Origin: Edaphobacter modestus | GTDB taxonomy: Bacteria; Acidobacteriota; Terriglobia; Terriglobales; Acidobacteriaceae | DNA length: 64,000 nucleotides | NCBI RefSeq assembly: GCF_004217555.1 | Contig: NZ_SHKW01000001.1 | Location: forward strand, 5,642,001 to 5,706,000 | Reading direction: 5' to 3' | Shown here: positions 55,741-64,000 of the stretch, one piece after another | How the letters are laid out: each line of letters begins with the position of its first letter | Position numbering within the stretch: position 1 is the stretch's first letter | Notes under the pieces: generated by a model | What the model saw: only the letters and a program-made list of their open reading frames with translations | Told to the model about the DNA's origin: nothing | Databases searched by the model: none | Position numbers and translations under genes: made by a program

Positions 55741-56694
55741 CTACCAGCCGCGGGTCTGGAGCAGCTCGTGTTCTTCGAGAGCGGCGGCGGCCAGTCCCTT
55801 CATGGTTCCGGTGACCATCTCCGAGGCTTCGGCGACGATCTTCGGATCGTTGAAGTGAGTGGTTGCGATGACGATGGCCTTGGCGCGGGAGACGGCCTCG
55901 GCGCGCTCCTTGGGGTCGTTCTCGACGTCGAGCGGAGTAGCGCGTTCCTTCATGAAGATTCCCGAGCCGACGAAGACGGCCTCGGCACCGAGCTGCATCA
56001 TCAGGGCAGCGTCTGCGGGTGTGGCGATGCCGCCGGCGGAGAAGTTGGGAACGGGAAGCTTGCCAGCTGCGGCGACCATCTTGATGATCTCGTAAGGAGC
56101 CTGGTGGACCTTGGCGGCGTTGTAGAGCTCGGAGTCGTCAAGGACGGTGAGGGCGCGCATCTCGCGGACGATCTGACGCATGTGCTGGACGGCATGAACG
56201 ACGTCGCCGGTACCGGCTTCGCCCTTGGTGCGGATCATGGCTGCACCTTCGGCGATGCGTCGACAGGCCTCACCCAGGTTGCGAGCTCCGCAGACGAAGG
56301 GAGTGGTGAAGGCATGCTTGTCGATGTGGAAGGTCTCGTCGGCGGGTGTGAGCACTTCGGATTCGTCGATGAAGTCGACGCCGAGCTCCTGCAGCACCTG
56401 AGCCTCGGCGAAGTGACCGATGCGAGCCTTCGCCATGACGGGGATGGAGACTGTGGCGATGATCTGCTTGATAAGCTTCGGGTTCGCCATGCGTGCGACA
56501 CCGCCCTCGGCGCGGATCATAGCGGGAACGCGCTCGAGCGCCATAACGGAGGTGGCCCCAGCCTCTTCGGCGATGCGGGCCTGCTCCACGTTCATGACGT
56601 CCATGATGACGCCACCTTTGAGCATCTCGGCCAGGCCGGTCTTGAGGCGGAGAGAAGAAGATCCGAGGTTGCCGTTGGTGGTATGGTCTGCCAT
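55741..56694 (-). CDS. pdxS: Pyridoxal 5'-phosphate synthase lyase subunit
   Basis: 317 residues. TIM-barrel synthase: GLAEMLKGGVIMDVMNVEQARIAEEAGA (catalytic Asp), VMALERVPA, MAKARIGHFAEAQVL (Lys), DESEVLTPADE, TPFVCGARNLGEACRRI, EAGTGDVVHAVQHMRQI and FSAGGIATPADAALMMQLG. It builds PLP from ribose-5-phosphate, glyceraldehyde-3-phosphate and ammonia. AAGGAG lies 8 nt before the ATG. N-terminal extension of about 15 residues (ADHTTNGNLGSSS) beyond the shortest homologues. Confidence 0.97.
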   Translation of the reverse strand: MADHTTNGNLGSSSLRLKTGLAEMLKGGVIMDVMNVEQARIAEEAGATSVMALERVPAMIRAEGGVARMANPKLIKQIIATVSIPVMAKARIGHFAEAQVLQELGVDFIDESEVLTPADETFHIDKHAFTTPFVCGARNLGEACRRIAEGAAMIRTKGEAGTGDVVHAVQHMRQIVREMRALTVLDDSELYNAAKVHQAPYEIIKMVAAAGKLPVPNFSAGGIATPADAALMMQLGAEAVFVGSGIFMKERATPLDVENDPKERAEAVSRAKAIVIATTHFNDPKIVAEASEMVTGTMKGLAAAALEEHELLQTRGW

Positions 56695-56913
56695 TACGAT
56701 TCTCCTTGGGAGCGCGGTTCCATTGTGAAATTGGGGGTTCCCGCGAAAGATTCAAGTTTAGCAGTTTGTTTCGTTCCTATGAAGGGCAGAGCGCGGGTTA
56801 ATCCATGAGAGCCTCTCCGACGGTATTTATGGAATATTCAAAGAGCATTTACCGGATGGAGGGGTGACCGGTTCAAGCTGACCTGAGGGAGCGGTGCGGG
56901 GCCCGGAGGTTGG

Positions 56914-57636
56914 ATGAACGCAGAGCTGACGGTGGTAATTCCGGCGAAAAACGAGGCCAGCATGTTGCCCAGACTGCTGGATTCGCTGGCCCGGCAGGAC
57001 TATGAGGGCATGGCGAAGACCCGTGTGATCGTAGCGGACGCGGGATCGACGGATGGAACGGTGGAAGTGGCGCTGAGCTTCGGAGACCGGCTGCAGGTTG
57101 AGGTGATTGAGGGTGGTCTGCCGTCGGTGGGAAGAAATGCGGGAGCCCGGCTGGCGACGACGCCTTATGTGCTGTTCCTGGATGCAGATGTAGAGCTGCC
57201 CGAACCGACGCTGCTGCGCCGCGCCCTGTGGAGGATGCGCAGGAGGAAGCTGCACCTGGCGACGACCAGCATCGGGTGCAGAGAAGGGAACTTCTTCGAC
57301 GATGCGCTGTATGCAGGCAACAACTTCATGCAGCACATCGGCTCGTTTCTGAAGCCATTTGCGACGGGGATGTTCATGCTGTTCGATCGGGAGGCATTCT
57401 GGGCGCTGGGAGGCTTCAACGAGCGGGCGCTGTTTGCGGAAGACTACCTGCTTTCAAAGGGAGTCGCTCGAACGCGCTTTCGGATTGTCCGTGGGAAGAT
57501 CCTGACGACCAACCGGAGGTTCCAGAAACTGGGACACGGGAGGATGGTGTGGATGTTCTTCAAGACCATGCTGCACAGCTGGAATGATAAGTACTTTCTG
57601 CGCGACCAGGGATACTGGGAGGAGTCGGAGATCTAG
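56914..57636 (+). CDS. Family 2 glycosyltransferase (soluble)
   Basis: 240 residues. GT-A fold: LTVVIPAKNEASMLPRLLDSLARQDY, VADAGSTDGT, GRNAGARLATTPYVLFLDADVELP (DXD), and GMFMLFDREAFWALGGFNERALFAEDYLLSKGV (acceptor-side ED motif). No membrane helices. GGAGG precedes the ATG. Sugar and acceptor unknown. It overlaps the convergent thioesterase gene by 4 bp. Confidence 0.88.
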   Translation: MNAELTVVIPAKNEASMLPRLLDSLARQDYEGMAKTRVIVADAGSTDGTVEVALSFGDRLQVEVIEGGLPSVGRNAGARLATTPYVLFLDADVELPEPTLLRRALWRMRRRKLHLATTSIGCREGNFFDDALYAGNNFMQHIGSFLKPFATGMFMLFDREAFWALGGFNERALFAEDYLLSKGVARTRFRIVRGKILTTNRRFQKLGHGRMVWMFFKTMLHSWNDKYFLRDQGYWEESEI

Positions 57637-58136
57637 TCGTCTGGCTGTGTAAAGCCCGCACGGGCGAGGATGGCCTTGTCGAGCCGGATGAAGACGGCCT
57701 TTCCGCGTGCCAGGACCGCGCCGCCGGTAGTTTGAATCTCGGCCTGATGGAAGAGCTTGCGTCCATCGCGGTGCGAGTGGCGGCTGATGAGTACAAGCGG
57801 CTGGAAGAGCGGGACCGGGCGCAGGTAATCGACTTCCATATGACGGGTGACGGCGAGGACGTCGAGCGGCCGGTTGAGCTTGCTCATTGCCTCATCGAGC
57901 AGCGTTGCCACGATACCGCCGTGAACGTAGCCCGGCGGGCCTTCATGGAGGCGGTCGAGTTGAAGGTGCGCGGTGGCGGCGGGATGTTCGGGGACCGTTG
58001 TGTCGGTCGAGAAGACAAGATGGAGACCCTGGGGATTGGCTGGACCGCAACCGAAGCAGTGGCTGGCCCGTTCATCGATGGTGGGGTTGCCATCCATGGA
58101 GAGCGGGGTGTGGCGGACTGTGTCCTGGGAAGACAT
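57633..58136 (-). CDS. PaaI-type hotdog thioesterase
   Basis: 167 residues from ATG 58136. CFGCGPANPQGLHLVF at the start and YVHGGIVATLLDEAMSKL (the HGG active-site helix) identify a PaaI/YbgC-group acyl-CoA thioesterase. The frame extends upstream to a TTG inside the recQ end, but that part is proline-rich and unlikely. No clear SD at 58136. Ends 4 bp into the glycosyltransferase gene; recQ on the same strand is 31 bp upstream. Substrate unknown. Confidence 0.83.
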   Translation of the reverse strand: MSSQDTVRHTPLSMDGNPTIDERASHCFGCGPANPQGLHLVFSTDTTVPEHPAATAHLQLDRLHEGPPGYVHGGIVATLLDEAMSKLNRPLDVLAVTRHMEVDYLRPVPLFQPLVLISRHSHRDGRKLFHQAEIQTTGGAVLARGKAVFIRLDKAILARAGFTQPDD

Positions 58137-58167
58137 GGCCTGTGGTGACGGTAGCACAGGCTGCGGG

Positions 58168-60621
58168 TCAGGCGGTGCAGGCGGCGAGGATGCCGGGACC
58201 AAACTTTTCGACCTTGTCGAGACTGATCCCCTGGATCATACGGAGCTCGGCAAGCGTTCGAGGACGCGCGAGCACGATGTTGCGCAGGGTAGAGGTGCCG
58301 AGGATGAAGAACTGAGGCAGGCCGAGACGTTCGGCTTCGGAGGTACGCCATGCACGCAGGCGGTCGTCGAGGAGTTGCTGTGCGGGAGTGAGGGCAGCGG
58401 CAGGGGGTGCCTCGCTTGCGCGGATTTCGGCGGCAATGCGTGTACCGCTGACTGGGTTGGGAGTAGGACGTTCTCTCTGCGTCTTGTGCGTGCTCGTCTC
58501 TTTTGCTTTCGTCTCTTTCGTCTTCGAATGAGGGGCTGGAGTTGAGGCTGGAGGGGCGCTGTCGCGGCAGATCGCGACAATCGCGGCTCCGTAGCGGTCG
58601 GCCTTTTCGGGGCCGATGCCGGAGACGTTGAGCAGTTCTGAAATCGTAGTTGGGAGGGTCTGGGCGAGGGCGTTCAGAACCGAGTCTCCGAAGACGATGA
58701 AGGCGGGCTTACCTGTCTTTGCGGCCTCCGCCTTGCGCCACTCTCGCAGGCGTTGCTCGATTCTTTTCTGGTCTGCTGTGAGTTCGGGAGGAGGGGATTG
58801 CTGGCGGTGATTTCTCTCACGCGATTCCTCTCTTCGTCCGGATTGCGAGACGGTGCGCTTCGATCGTGAAGATTTGGTCGGCCGTGTGGCGTCGCTCTCC
58901 TCTGGCAACAGAACGGCCAGATTGTCACCCTCGTCGCGGGTGCGGCCTTCGTGGGTGAGAGAGGCTCGCTTGAAGTTGATGACGTTGCCCTCAGGATTGG
59001 TGAAGGTATCGGTGGTGAGAGTAATGAGACCGGCTCGGGTGAGGGCGTTAAGGTAGACGTCGAACTGTTTGCGGTCGATTCCGAGGGCGAGGTCGGTGTG
59101 GAGCTTGCCGGTGGGGCGGGCGGCGGCTCCGTCGAGGGCGCGGAGAATCGCCCTGAGCTGGCGGTCCTGCTGCGTGGTGGGTTGGTGGAAGCTCTGAGCG
59201 GAGGCACGCTCGGGAGAGCAGAAGTCGCAGTGGCCGCAGGGGCGCAGGTGGTCCGTGGTGTCGCCGAAGTGCTGGATAAGAGCCGTCATGCGGCACTGAG
59301 GGGTTTCGGCGAACCGGGCCATGCGATCGATCTGGGCACGGCGGAACGCGAGCTGGCTGTCGTAGCTGGTACGCCAGTTATTGCTGCCGGTAGATCGCAG
59401 GTTGCCTGCGATATCCATAGCGGCGGCTCCCTGGGCGATGAGTTTTTCGGCGGTACGCTCGAAGGTCTCAAGGTCGAGCCGGAGCTTCTTGCGCAGATCG
59501 TCGGGCTCCTGGAACTCCGGGGAGAGCGCGCGGGCCAGGCGGGCGAGCTCGTCGGCAGGCGGGTAATCCCGCTCCAGGAAGAAGTCGTGCATCTTGCGGT
59601 CGGCGAAGGAGTGCAGAAGAACGGTTCGGGAGGGATTGCCGTCTCTCCCGGCTCGTCCGATCTCCTGGTAGTAGGCTTCTACCGATCCGGGGAGAGCGGT
59701 GTGGATGACGCTGCGAACGTCAGACTTGTCGATTCCCATGCCAAACGCGACGGTGGCAACAACGACCTCGAGCTTGCCCGAGAGGAAGTGGCGCTGAACC
59801 CGTTCGCGGGTCGCGGGATCGAGGCCGGCATGATAGGCCGCCGCACGTCCGCCCAGCTGCGCGGCTAGTTCTTCGGCTGATTTACGGGAAGGGGCATAGA
59901 CGATCGCTGGGCGGCTCCCGTCGGGCTTCAGCAGGTCGATGGTGAACTGGTTGCGTCGCGGTTTGGAGAGCTCGACGACCTCAATCGCGAGATTGTGGCG
60001 GCGGAAGCCGTGAATGAAGAGCGCAGGATCATCGAGGCGGAGTTGCGTGGCGATATCGCGCTGAACAGCAGGAGTGGCGGTGGCAGTGAGAGCGACGACC
60101 GGTGCGGGCCTCAAGGAGGGGAGATAGTCGCCGAGAGTGCGGTAGTCGGGGCGGAAGTCGTGACCCCATTGAGAGATGCAGTGCGCCTCGTCGATGGCAA
60201 TCAGCGCGGGCTTTCGCCTGGCGAGCATCTCCGGGAAGCCGGGAACGCGCATGCGCTCTGGGGCGATGAAGAGGAATTGCAGGGAGCCGTCGAGGTAGTC
60301 GCGACAGGCCTGGCGGGATTCGTCGCGCGACAGGCCGGAGTGGATGCGGGCGGTTCTGAGGTCGAGGGCAGAGAGCTTGGAGGATTGATCGTCCATCAGG
60401 GCGATCAGCGGCGAGATGACGAGAGCCGTGCCTCCTCGGGCAATTGCAGGTAGCTGGTAGCACAGGGACTTGCCCGCGCCGGTCGGCATGACCAGCAGGA
60501 CGTCGCGGCCGGAGGTGGCGGCGCGGCATACGGCCTCCTGATTGGCGCGGAAGCCGGAGAAGCCAAAGGTTCGGTGGAGCAGATCGGATAGGTCGGTCGA
60601 ATCCATGTGGCCTTGGGTCAT
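58168..60621 (-). CDS. recQ: ATP-dependent DNA helicase RecQ, two HRDC domains
   Basis: 817 residues, longer than E. coli RecQ (about 610). Superfamily 2 helicase: Walker A MPTGAGKSLCYQLPA, DEAHCISQWGHDFRPDY, VALTATATPAV, then VATVAFGMGIDKSDVR and QEIGRAGRDG. The zinc cluster has CRMTAL...PCGHCDFC, followed by the winged-helix RQC. Two HRDC domains lie at the C-terminus (about 635-705 and 745-815) separated by a charged linker with K/T-rich repeats. Unwinds forked DNA in recombination and repair. A second ATG at 60606 is also possible. Confidence 0.95.
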   Translation of the reverse strand: MTQGHMDSTDLSDLLHRTFGFSGFRANQEAVCRAATSGRDVLLVMPTGAGKSLCYQLPAIARGGTALVISPLIALMDDQSSKLSALDLRTARIHSGLSRDESRQACRDYLDGSLQFLFIAPERMRVPGFPEMLARRKPALIAIDEAHCISQWGHDFRPDYRTLGDYLPSLRPAPVVALTATATPAVQRDIATQLRLDDPALFIHGFRRHNLAIEVVELSKPRRNQFTIDLLKPDGSRPAIVYAPSRKSAEELAAQLGGRAAAYHAGLDPATRERVQRHFLSGKLEVVVATVAFGMGIDKSDVRSVIHTALPGSVEAYYQEIGRAGRDGNPSRTVLLHSFADRKMHDFFLERDYPPADELARLARALSPEFQEPDDLRKKLRLDLETFERTAEKLIAQGAAAMDIAGNLRSTGSNNWRTSYDSQLAFRRAQIDRMARFAETPQCRMTALIQHFGDTTDHLRPCGHCDFCSPERASAQSFHQPTTQQDRQLRAILRALDGAAARPTGKLHTDLALGIDRKQFDVYLNALTRAGLITLTTDTFTNPEGNVINFKRASLTHEGRTRDEGDNLAVLLPEESDATRPTKSSRSKRTVSQSGRREESRERNHRQQSPPPELTADQKRIEQRLREWRKAEAAKTGKPAFIVFGDSVLNALAQTLPTTISELLNVSGIGPEKADRYGAAIVAICRDSAPPASTPAPHSKTKETKAKETSTHKTQRERPTPNPVSGTRIAAEIRASEAPPAAALTPAQQLLDDRLRAWRTSEAERLGLPQFFILGTSTLRNIVLARPRTLAELRMIQGISLDKVEKFGPGILAACTA

Positions 60622-60795
60622 CTTCGCATATTGTTTGCCCGTGATGAGAGAGGAAGGCGAGAGCCCGCATACAGGGAGGAACGTGGGAGACGAGGGCAGT
60701 AGTTTTAAGTCGGATCGAGTCTTCCGAATCCGATTCCCAGGGGAGAGAATCTGACTTATAAGCGATTTTTCGGTGGAAAAGTAGAGGAGCGAATC

Positions 60796-61254
60796 ATGCT
60801 GTTTGCAACTGCGGTATCGGTTGTGGTGGCGGTGCTGATCGCGATTGTCGGTGCTCTCATCTGGATGCGGCGGTCACGACGGCTGCGAGAGCTTGAGCGA
60901 TATACCGTCGAGGCTGAAACACTTCGTGAGCTGCTCGACTCCGATTCGAAGATCCTGGTGCTCGATGTGCGCCAGCCACTGGATCTGCTGGCCCATTCAG
61001 AGATCATTCCCGGAGCCAAGCGCCTTTCTCCCAAGGAAGTAGAGGCAGATCCGTCTCTGATTCCATCTGACAGAGATGTTGTTCTCTACTGCACCTGCGA
61101 AGGTCAGAAGACGAGTCGCGAGATCCTTAGGCGAGGCTTGTCGCTCGGCTTTCAAAGGGTGAAGCTGCTTCGAGGCGGATTTAGTGCATGGAAGGCGAAG
61201 GGGTACCCCGTGATTCCGTATAAGGATTCCTTCCGGCTGGACACGGTGGTCTAA
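60796..61254 (+). CDS. Membrane-anchored rhodanese-like protein
   Basis: 152 residues. One TM helix (about 4-24) with a cytoplasmic basic flank RRSRRLRELER, then a rhodanese domain: ILVLDVRQPLDLLAHSEIIPGAKRL and the active-site loop VLYCTCEGQKTS (Cys before the TC pair; CxxEGQ resembles sulfurtransferases). GAGGAG 6 nt before the ATG. Likely transfers sulfane sulfur near the membrane. Monocistronic. Confidence 0.87.
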   Translation: MLFATAVSVVVAVLIAIVGALIWMRRSRRLRELERYTVEAETLRELLDSDSKILVLDVRQPLDLLAHSEIIPGAKRLSPKEVEADPSLIPSDRDVVLYCTCEGQKTSREILRRGLSLGFQRVKLLRGGFSAWKAKGYPVIPYKDSFRLDTVV

Positions 61255-61381
61255 GTTCCGCATGTGTGGTCCGATCCAGCGCGGGGCCGGACTGGTATGA
61301 AGTTCGATTCCGTCAGGTAATCTCCGGCGATTATGATTGAGGCATCCGAGAAGGCAGCGTTGCATTACAGGGGATCCTCGA

Positions 61382-62950
61382 TTGAACTTTTGGAAGGGAT
61401 TGCGCCCGGTTTGGGCGGTCATTTTGGCAGCGGGGGTCACTGGCGCCCTCGCACATGGGCAGGACAACCGACCGAGTGCGCAGGATCAGAAGACTCAGGA
61501 CAACAGGCAGAAAGAGGACGCTGGCGTTCCCGTCCCTCCGGAGACGACCTCGGTGACCCGGCACGACCTTACCGTTGGCGGACAACTGATCCACTACACG
61601 GCTACTGCGGGGAACCTCCTCATCCGTGACGATCAGGACCGGCCCAACGCAAGTCTCTTTTATGTCGCCTACACGCAGGACGGGGCGGATGCGAAGTCGC
61701 GCCCGGTGACGTTTTTCTACAACGGAGGTCCGGGAGCGGCGACGATCTGGCTGCATATGGGCTCCTTCGGTCCAGTACGGGTGGTGACACACAGTCCGGA
61801 GGCCAGCGGTCCGGCTCCCTACACCTGGGTGCAGAACGAACACAGCCTGCTTGATAAGAGCGATCTGGTCTTTGTCGACGCTCCGCTATGCGGTTTTTCG
61901 AGGGTCGTGGGCAAAGGAACCGTGAAGGACTTTGCCGGGACCGATCAGGACATCCAGGCATTCCGAAGGTTTATCGAACGCTACATCACGGTAAGCCAGC
62001 GATGGACCTCGCCGAAGTTTCTCTTTGGCGAGTCGTATGGAACGACACGGTCCGGCGGCCTGGTAGCCGCGCTGCAGAATGACGGGGTGCCGTTCAATGG
62101 GGTGGTTCTCCTGTCTTCCATTCTCAACTACAGCATTAGGAATCCAGGATATGATGCTGAATCCATTGGCTATCTTCCCTCATTCGCTGCAATCGGCTAC
62201 TACTACAAGAAGGTAAAGGCTCCCGGCACACTGGCGGACTGGGTTCAACAGGCGCGTGACTTTGCGCGAGGCCCTTATGCCCAGGCTCTGGCGCAGGGTG
62301 ATCGCCTGCCCCAGGGGGAGTTCGATGCCATTGCGACCCGGGTCGCCGCATTGACGGGATTGAAGGTGGAGTACGTTCGCGAAGCGAAGCTTCGGATTGC
62401 GGCGGCGCGGTTCCGTAAAGAACTTCTACGCGATGACGATCGAACGATGGGGCGGTACGATGCCCGGTTCATGGGCTGGGACCCTGACGCGGCGGGGGAG
62501 TCGCCAGGGTTTGATCCTTCCGATACCGGAATCAGCGGGGTGTTTGTCGGTGCATTCCACGACTACATCCAGCATGAGTTGAAGTATATGAGCCAGGAGA
62601 CCTACTACATCTCGGGGCCGGGGGTGAACGAGGCCTGGGAGTTCAAGCATCGGGCTTCAGGCGGAGGTCGAGGGACCCAGCCCAGTCCAGACACAGCGGT
62701 CGATCTGGCCGATGCCATGCGGAAGAATCCGAAGCTGCGAGTATTTTCCGCAAACGGATACTTTGATCTGGCAACGCCGTTTTTCGCGACGGAATATGAC
62801 CTGAACCACATGAGTCTTCCGGCGAAGCTGGTAGGTAATGTGGAGTTCGGGTACTACCCGGCCGGACATATGGTGTACCTGAATGTACAGGCCTTGAAAG
62901 ACCTGAAGGCAGATATGGTGAATTTCTACGCGGAATCGCTCCATAACTGA
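61382..62950 (+). CDS. Exported serine carboxypeptidase (peptidase S10)
   Basis: 522 residues from TTG 61382 (NFWKGLRP...), with AGGGGA 7 nt upstream; an earlier in-frame TTG at 61337 adds 15 residues. Signal peptide about 1-27. S10 features: FYNGGPGAATIWLHMGSFGPV (oxyanion), the nucleophile Ser in FGESYGTTRSGGL, Asp in FSANGYFDLATPF and His in YYPAGHMVYL. It removes C-terminal residues from peptides outside the cytoplasm. S10 enzymes are rare in most bacteria but frequent in Acidobacteriota. Confidence 0.9.
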   Translation: MNFWKGLRPVWAVILAAGVTGALAHGQDNRPSAQDQKTQDNRQKEDAGVPVPPETTSVTRHDLTVGGQLIHYTATAGNLLIRDDQDRPNASLFYVAYTQDGADAKSRPVTFFYNGGPGAATIWLHMGSFGPVRVVTHSPEASGPAPYTWVQNEHSLLDKSDLVFVDAPLCGFSRVVGKGTVKDFAGTDQDIQAFRRFIERYITVSQRWTSPKFLFGESYGTTRSGGLVAALQNDGVPFNGVVLLSSILNYSIRNPGYDAESIGYLPSFAAIGYYYKKVKAPGTLADWVQQARDFARGPYAQALAQGDRLPQGEFDAIATRVAALTGLKVEYVREAKLRIAAARFRKELLRDDDRTMGRYDARFMGWDPDAAGESPGFDPSDTGISGVFVGAFHDYIQHELKYMSQETYYISGPGVNEAWEFKHRASGGGRGTQPSPDTAVDLADAMRKNPKLRVFSANGYFDLATPFFATEYDLNHMSLPAKLVGNVEFGYYPAGHMVYLNVQALKDLKADMVNFYAESLHN

Positions 62951-63001
62951 GGCAGGAAAAGGGGTTGGCGGACGCACTGCCTGGAGCGGGTTTGGCCTGA
63001 A

Positions 63002-63020
63002 ATCCCTTGATTTCAAGGGT
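63002..63020. repeat. Short inverted repeat after the S10 gene
   Basis: CCCTTGA/TCAAGGG at 63004-63010 and 63013-63019 with almost no loop, 50 bp past the stop. Possible weak terminator. Confidence 0.4.
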
Positions 63021-63116
63021 TAATTGGAATAAAATGTATTGTGGTCGGTTTTCTCTTTGGTCTCAGTCGAAGGGAGATTTGGACACAACACACAATTTAA
63101 GAGGTACTTGCACACT

Positions 63117-63344
63117 ATGGCGAAACGTCGTGGAAATCCGAACTGGGGCAAGCCGGAGCCGATCGGCCCCGTTGTCCCAACGGTAACATCGTTCGAGCAG
63201 GTCGTGAAAGAGTTCAAGCTGACCCCCGACCAGTACATCCGGTCGACCAGGCTGCGCGAATGGGCGCGCCGGAACAAGAACTCGAAGTATATCCCGGAGG
63301 CCTTGTTGGAGGCCTGGGGCTTCGAGATTGAGTCGACCCTGTAG
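63117..63344 (+). CDS. 75-residue basic protein of unknown function
   Basis: 75 residues from ATG 63117 (GAGG about 12 nt upstream). Basic N-terminus KRRGNPNWGKPEP, then an amphipathic helix FEQVVKEFKLTPDQYIRSTRLREWARRNKNSKYIPEALLEAWGFE. The order resembles a compact helical DNA- or RNA-binding fold, but no family is certain. It ends 23 bp before a good terminator, so it is a single transcription unit. Its shortness, clean ribosome site and dedicated terminator argue that it is real. Confidence 0.78.
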   Translation: MAKRRGNPNWGKPEPIGPVVPTVTSFEQVVKEFKLTPDQYIRSTRLREWARRNKNSKYIPEALLEAWGFEIESTL

Positions 63345-63367
63345 AACGAGGTACCGTAGAGTACAGA

Positions 63368-63400
63368 GCGCCGCCCTATTCGGGCGGCGTTCTTCTTTTT
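63368..63400 (+). terminator. Rho-independent terminator after the 75-residue gene
   Basis: CGCCGCCC/GGGCGGCG stem (63369-63376 with 63382-63389), 5-nt loop, followed by TTCTTCTTTTT. Confidence 0.93.
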
Positions 63401-63451
63401 GCGTCGAACGTATGATGAAAACAGTCGAAAGTGATGCGGAGGTGTGACGTT

Positions 63452-64000
63452 ATGTTTGCCGAGGTCAGCGAGGCGGTTGCAGAGATAAGAGCGGGCAGGA
63501 TGGTGGTTGTTGTCGACGATGAAGATCGCGAGAATGAGGGCGACCTTACCCTTGCCGCGGAGTTTGTCACTCCGGAGGCGATCAACTTCATGGCGAAGTA
63601 TGGTCGCGGTCTGATCTGCCTGACGCTTACGGAAGAACGCGCGGACTATCTTCGGCTGGGACCGATGACACAGGAGAACACGTCGCGGTTTGGAACGGCG
63701 TTCACCGAAAGCATCGAAGCTCGTGAAGGCGTGACGACCGGCATCTCTGCGGCGGACCGTGCGCATACGATCCGTGTCGCGATCGACCCTCAGTCGACTG
63801 CGCAAGACCTGGCTCGGCCCGGACATGTCTTTCCCTTGAGGGCACGAAAGGGAGGCGTTCTGGTGCGCGCCGGCCAGACGGAGGCCTCAGTCGACCTGGC
63901 GCGGATGGCCGGCCTGATTCCAACGGGCGTGATCTGCGAGATCATGAACGACGACGGAACCATGGCCCGAGTGCCGGACCTGGTGAAGTTCTGCGAAGAG
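63452..64000 (+). CDS. ribB: 3,4-dihydroxy-2-butanone-4-phosphate synthase, partial
   Basis: 183 residues up to the window edge, in frame throughout. GGAGG 9 nt before the ATG. RibB motifs: VVVVDDEDRENEGDLTLAAEF (metal-binding DxxxRExEGD), TSRFGTAFTESIEAREGVTTGISAADRAHTI, and GHVFPLRARKGGVLVRAGQTEASVDLARMAGL. It makes the four-carbon unit of riboflavin from ribulose-5-phosphate. Whether a GTP cyclohydrolase II domain follows (RibBA fusion) is outside the window. Confidence 0.95.
   Translation, partial: MFAEVSEAVAEIRAGRMVVVVDDEDRENEGDLTLAAEFVTPEAINFMAKYGRGLICLTLTEERADYLRLGPMTQENTSRFGTAFTESIEAREGVTTGISAADRAHTIRVAIDPQSTAQDLARPGHVFPLRARKGGVLVRAGQTEASVDLARMAGLIPTGVICEIMNDDGTMARVPDLVKFCEE

Noticed and set aside
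55768..56808. 346-codon plus-strand open frame opposite pdxS
   Set aside because: Antisense of a highly conserved enzyme; no homologous motif seen.
60700..60780. Possible tRNA or structured RNA with GATTC/GAATC arms
   Set aside because: No acceptor stem, anticodon loop or TTC-type T-loop could be assembled on either strand.

Overview
The window is about 60% GC and gene-dense. It reads like the chromosome of a soil Acidobacteriota of the class Terriglobia (Edaphobacter/Granulicella/Terriglobus type). This is inferred from gene content: ornithine-lipid-type acyltransferases, several secreted Gfo/Idh/MocA oxidoreductases, an FG-GAP protein, a TonB receptor with an N-terminal carboxypeptidase-regulatory-like domain, and dispersed CATYCTGAGC...GAAGRATC repeats. 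No marker gene for taxonomy was available. No rRNA, tRNA, CRISPR array, prophage or transposase was seen.

1-9.3 kb: the front part of a sensor histidine kinase (cut by the window edge), a deoxyhypusine-synthase-like gene, nicotinate phosphoribosyltransferase, an S1/P1 nuclease, then a membrane-lipid block (DUF2062 protein, two paralogous PlsC acyltransferases flanking an OlsB-like N-acyltransferase), uridine kinase and purine nucleoside phosphorylase. 9.6-19.2 kb: a secreted VPS62-like protein, a methyltransferase/glycosyltransferase/membrane-protein run likely making a lipid-linked surface glycan, then a leftward set of exported sugar-type oxidoreductases with an FG-GAP protein, and a small lipoprotein. 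19.3-24.5 kb: leftward nucleoside salvage (CNT transporter, pyrimidine nucleoside phosphorylase, cytidine deaminase) with an embedded diguanylate cyclase and an acetyltransferase. 24.6-29.7 kb: a compact cheA-cheW-cheY-cheB-cheR operon with no receptor gene beside it.

29.8-42.5 kb: a class A penicillin-binding protein, prolyl-tRNA synthetase, a GNAT protein, arabinose-5-phosphate isomerase (Kdo pathway), a TlpA-like thioredoxin translationally coupled to a stand-alone nDsbD-type domain, an AlaC-like aminotransferase, an esterase, a polyprenyl-phosphate-type glycosyltransferase, a YegP-like protein, a quinone oxidoreductase and a small exported protein. 42.6-45.4 kb: a cobalamin riboswitch followed by a TonB-dependent receptor, probably a B12 transporter. 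45.5-50.3 kb: a VWA-like protein, a third exported Gfo/Idh/MocA protein, and groES-groEL behind a near-consensus CIRCE operator and ahead of a strong terminator.

50.5-64 kb: a secreted protein, an SDR enzyme, an ECF sigma factor with an overlapping probable anti-sigma gene and a divergent membrane protein, and the PLP synthase genes pdxT and pdxS. These two are unusually separated by an SDR gene and a GIY-YIG nuclease gene bracketed by a 48-nt direct repeat. Then come a glycosyltransferase, a thioesterase, a two-HRDC RecQ helicase, a rhodanese, a serine carboxypeptidase (S10), a 75-residue basic protein and the start of ribB. The most interesting unexplained structures are the repeat-bracketed SDR/GIY-YIG cassette inside pdxST, the 18-bp palindrome at the pdxT start shared in part with a site at 45.67 kb, and the acyltransferase trio.
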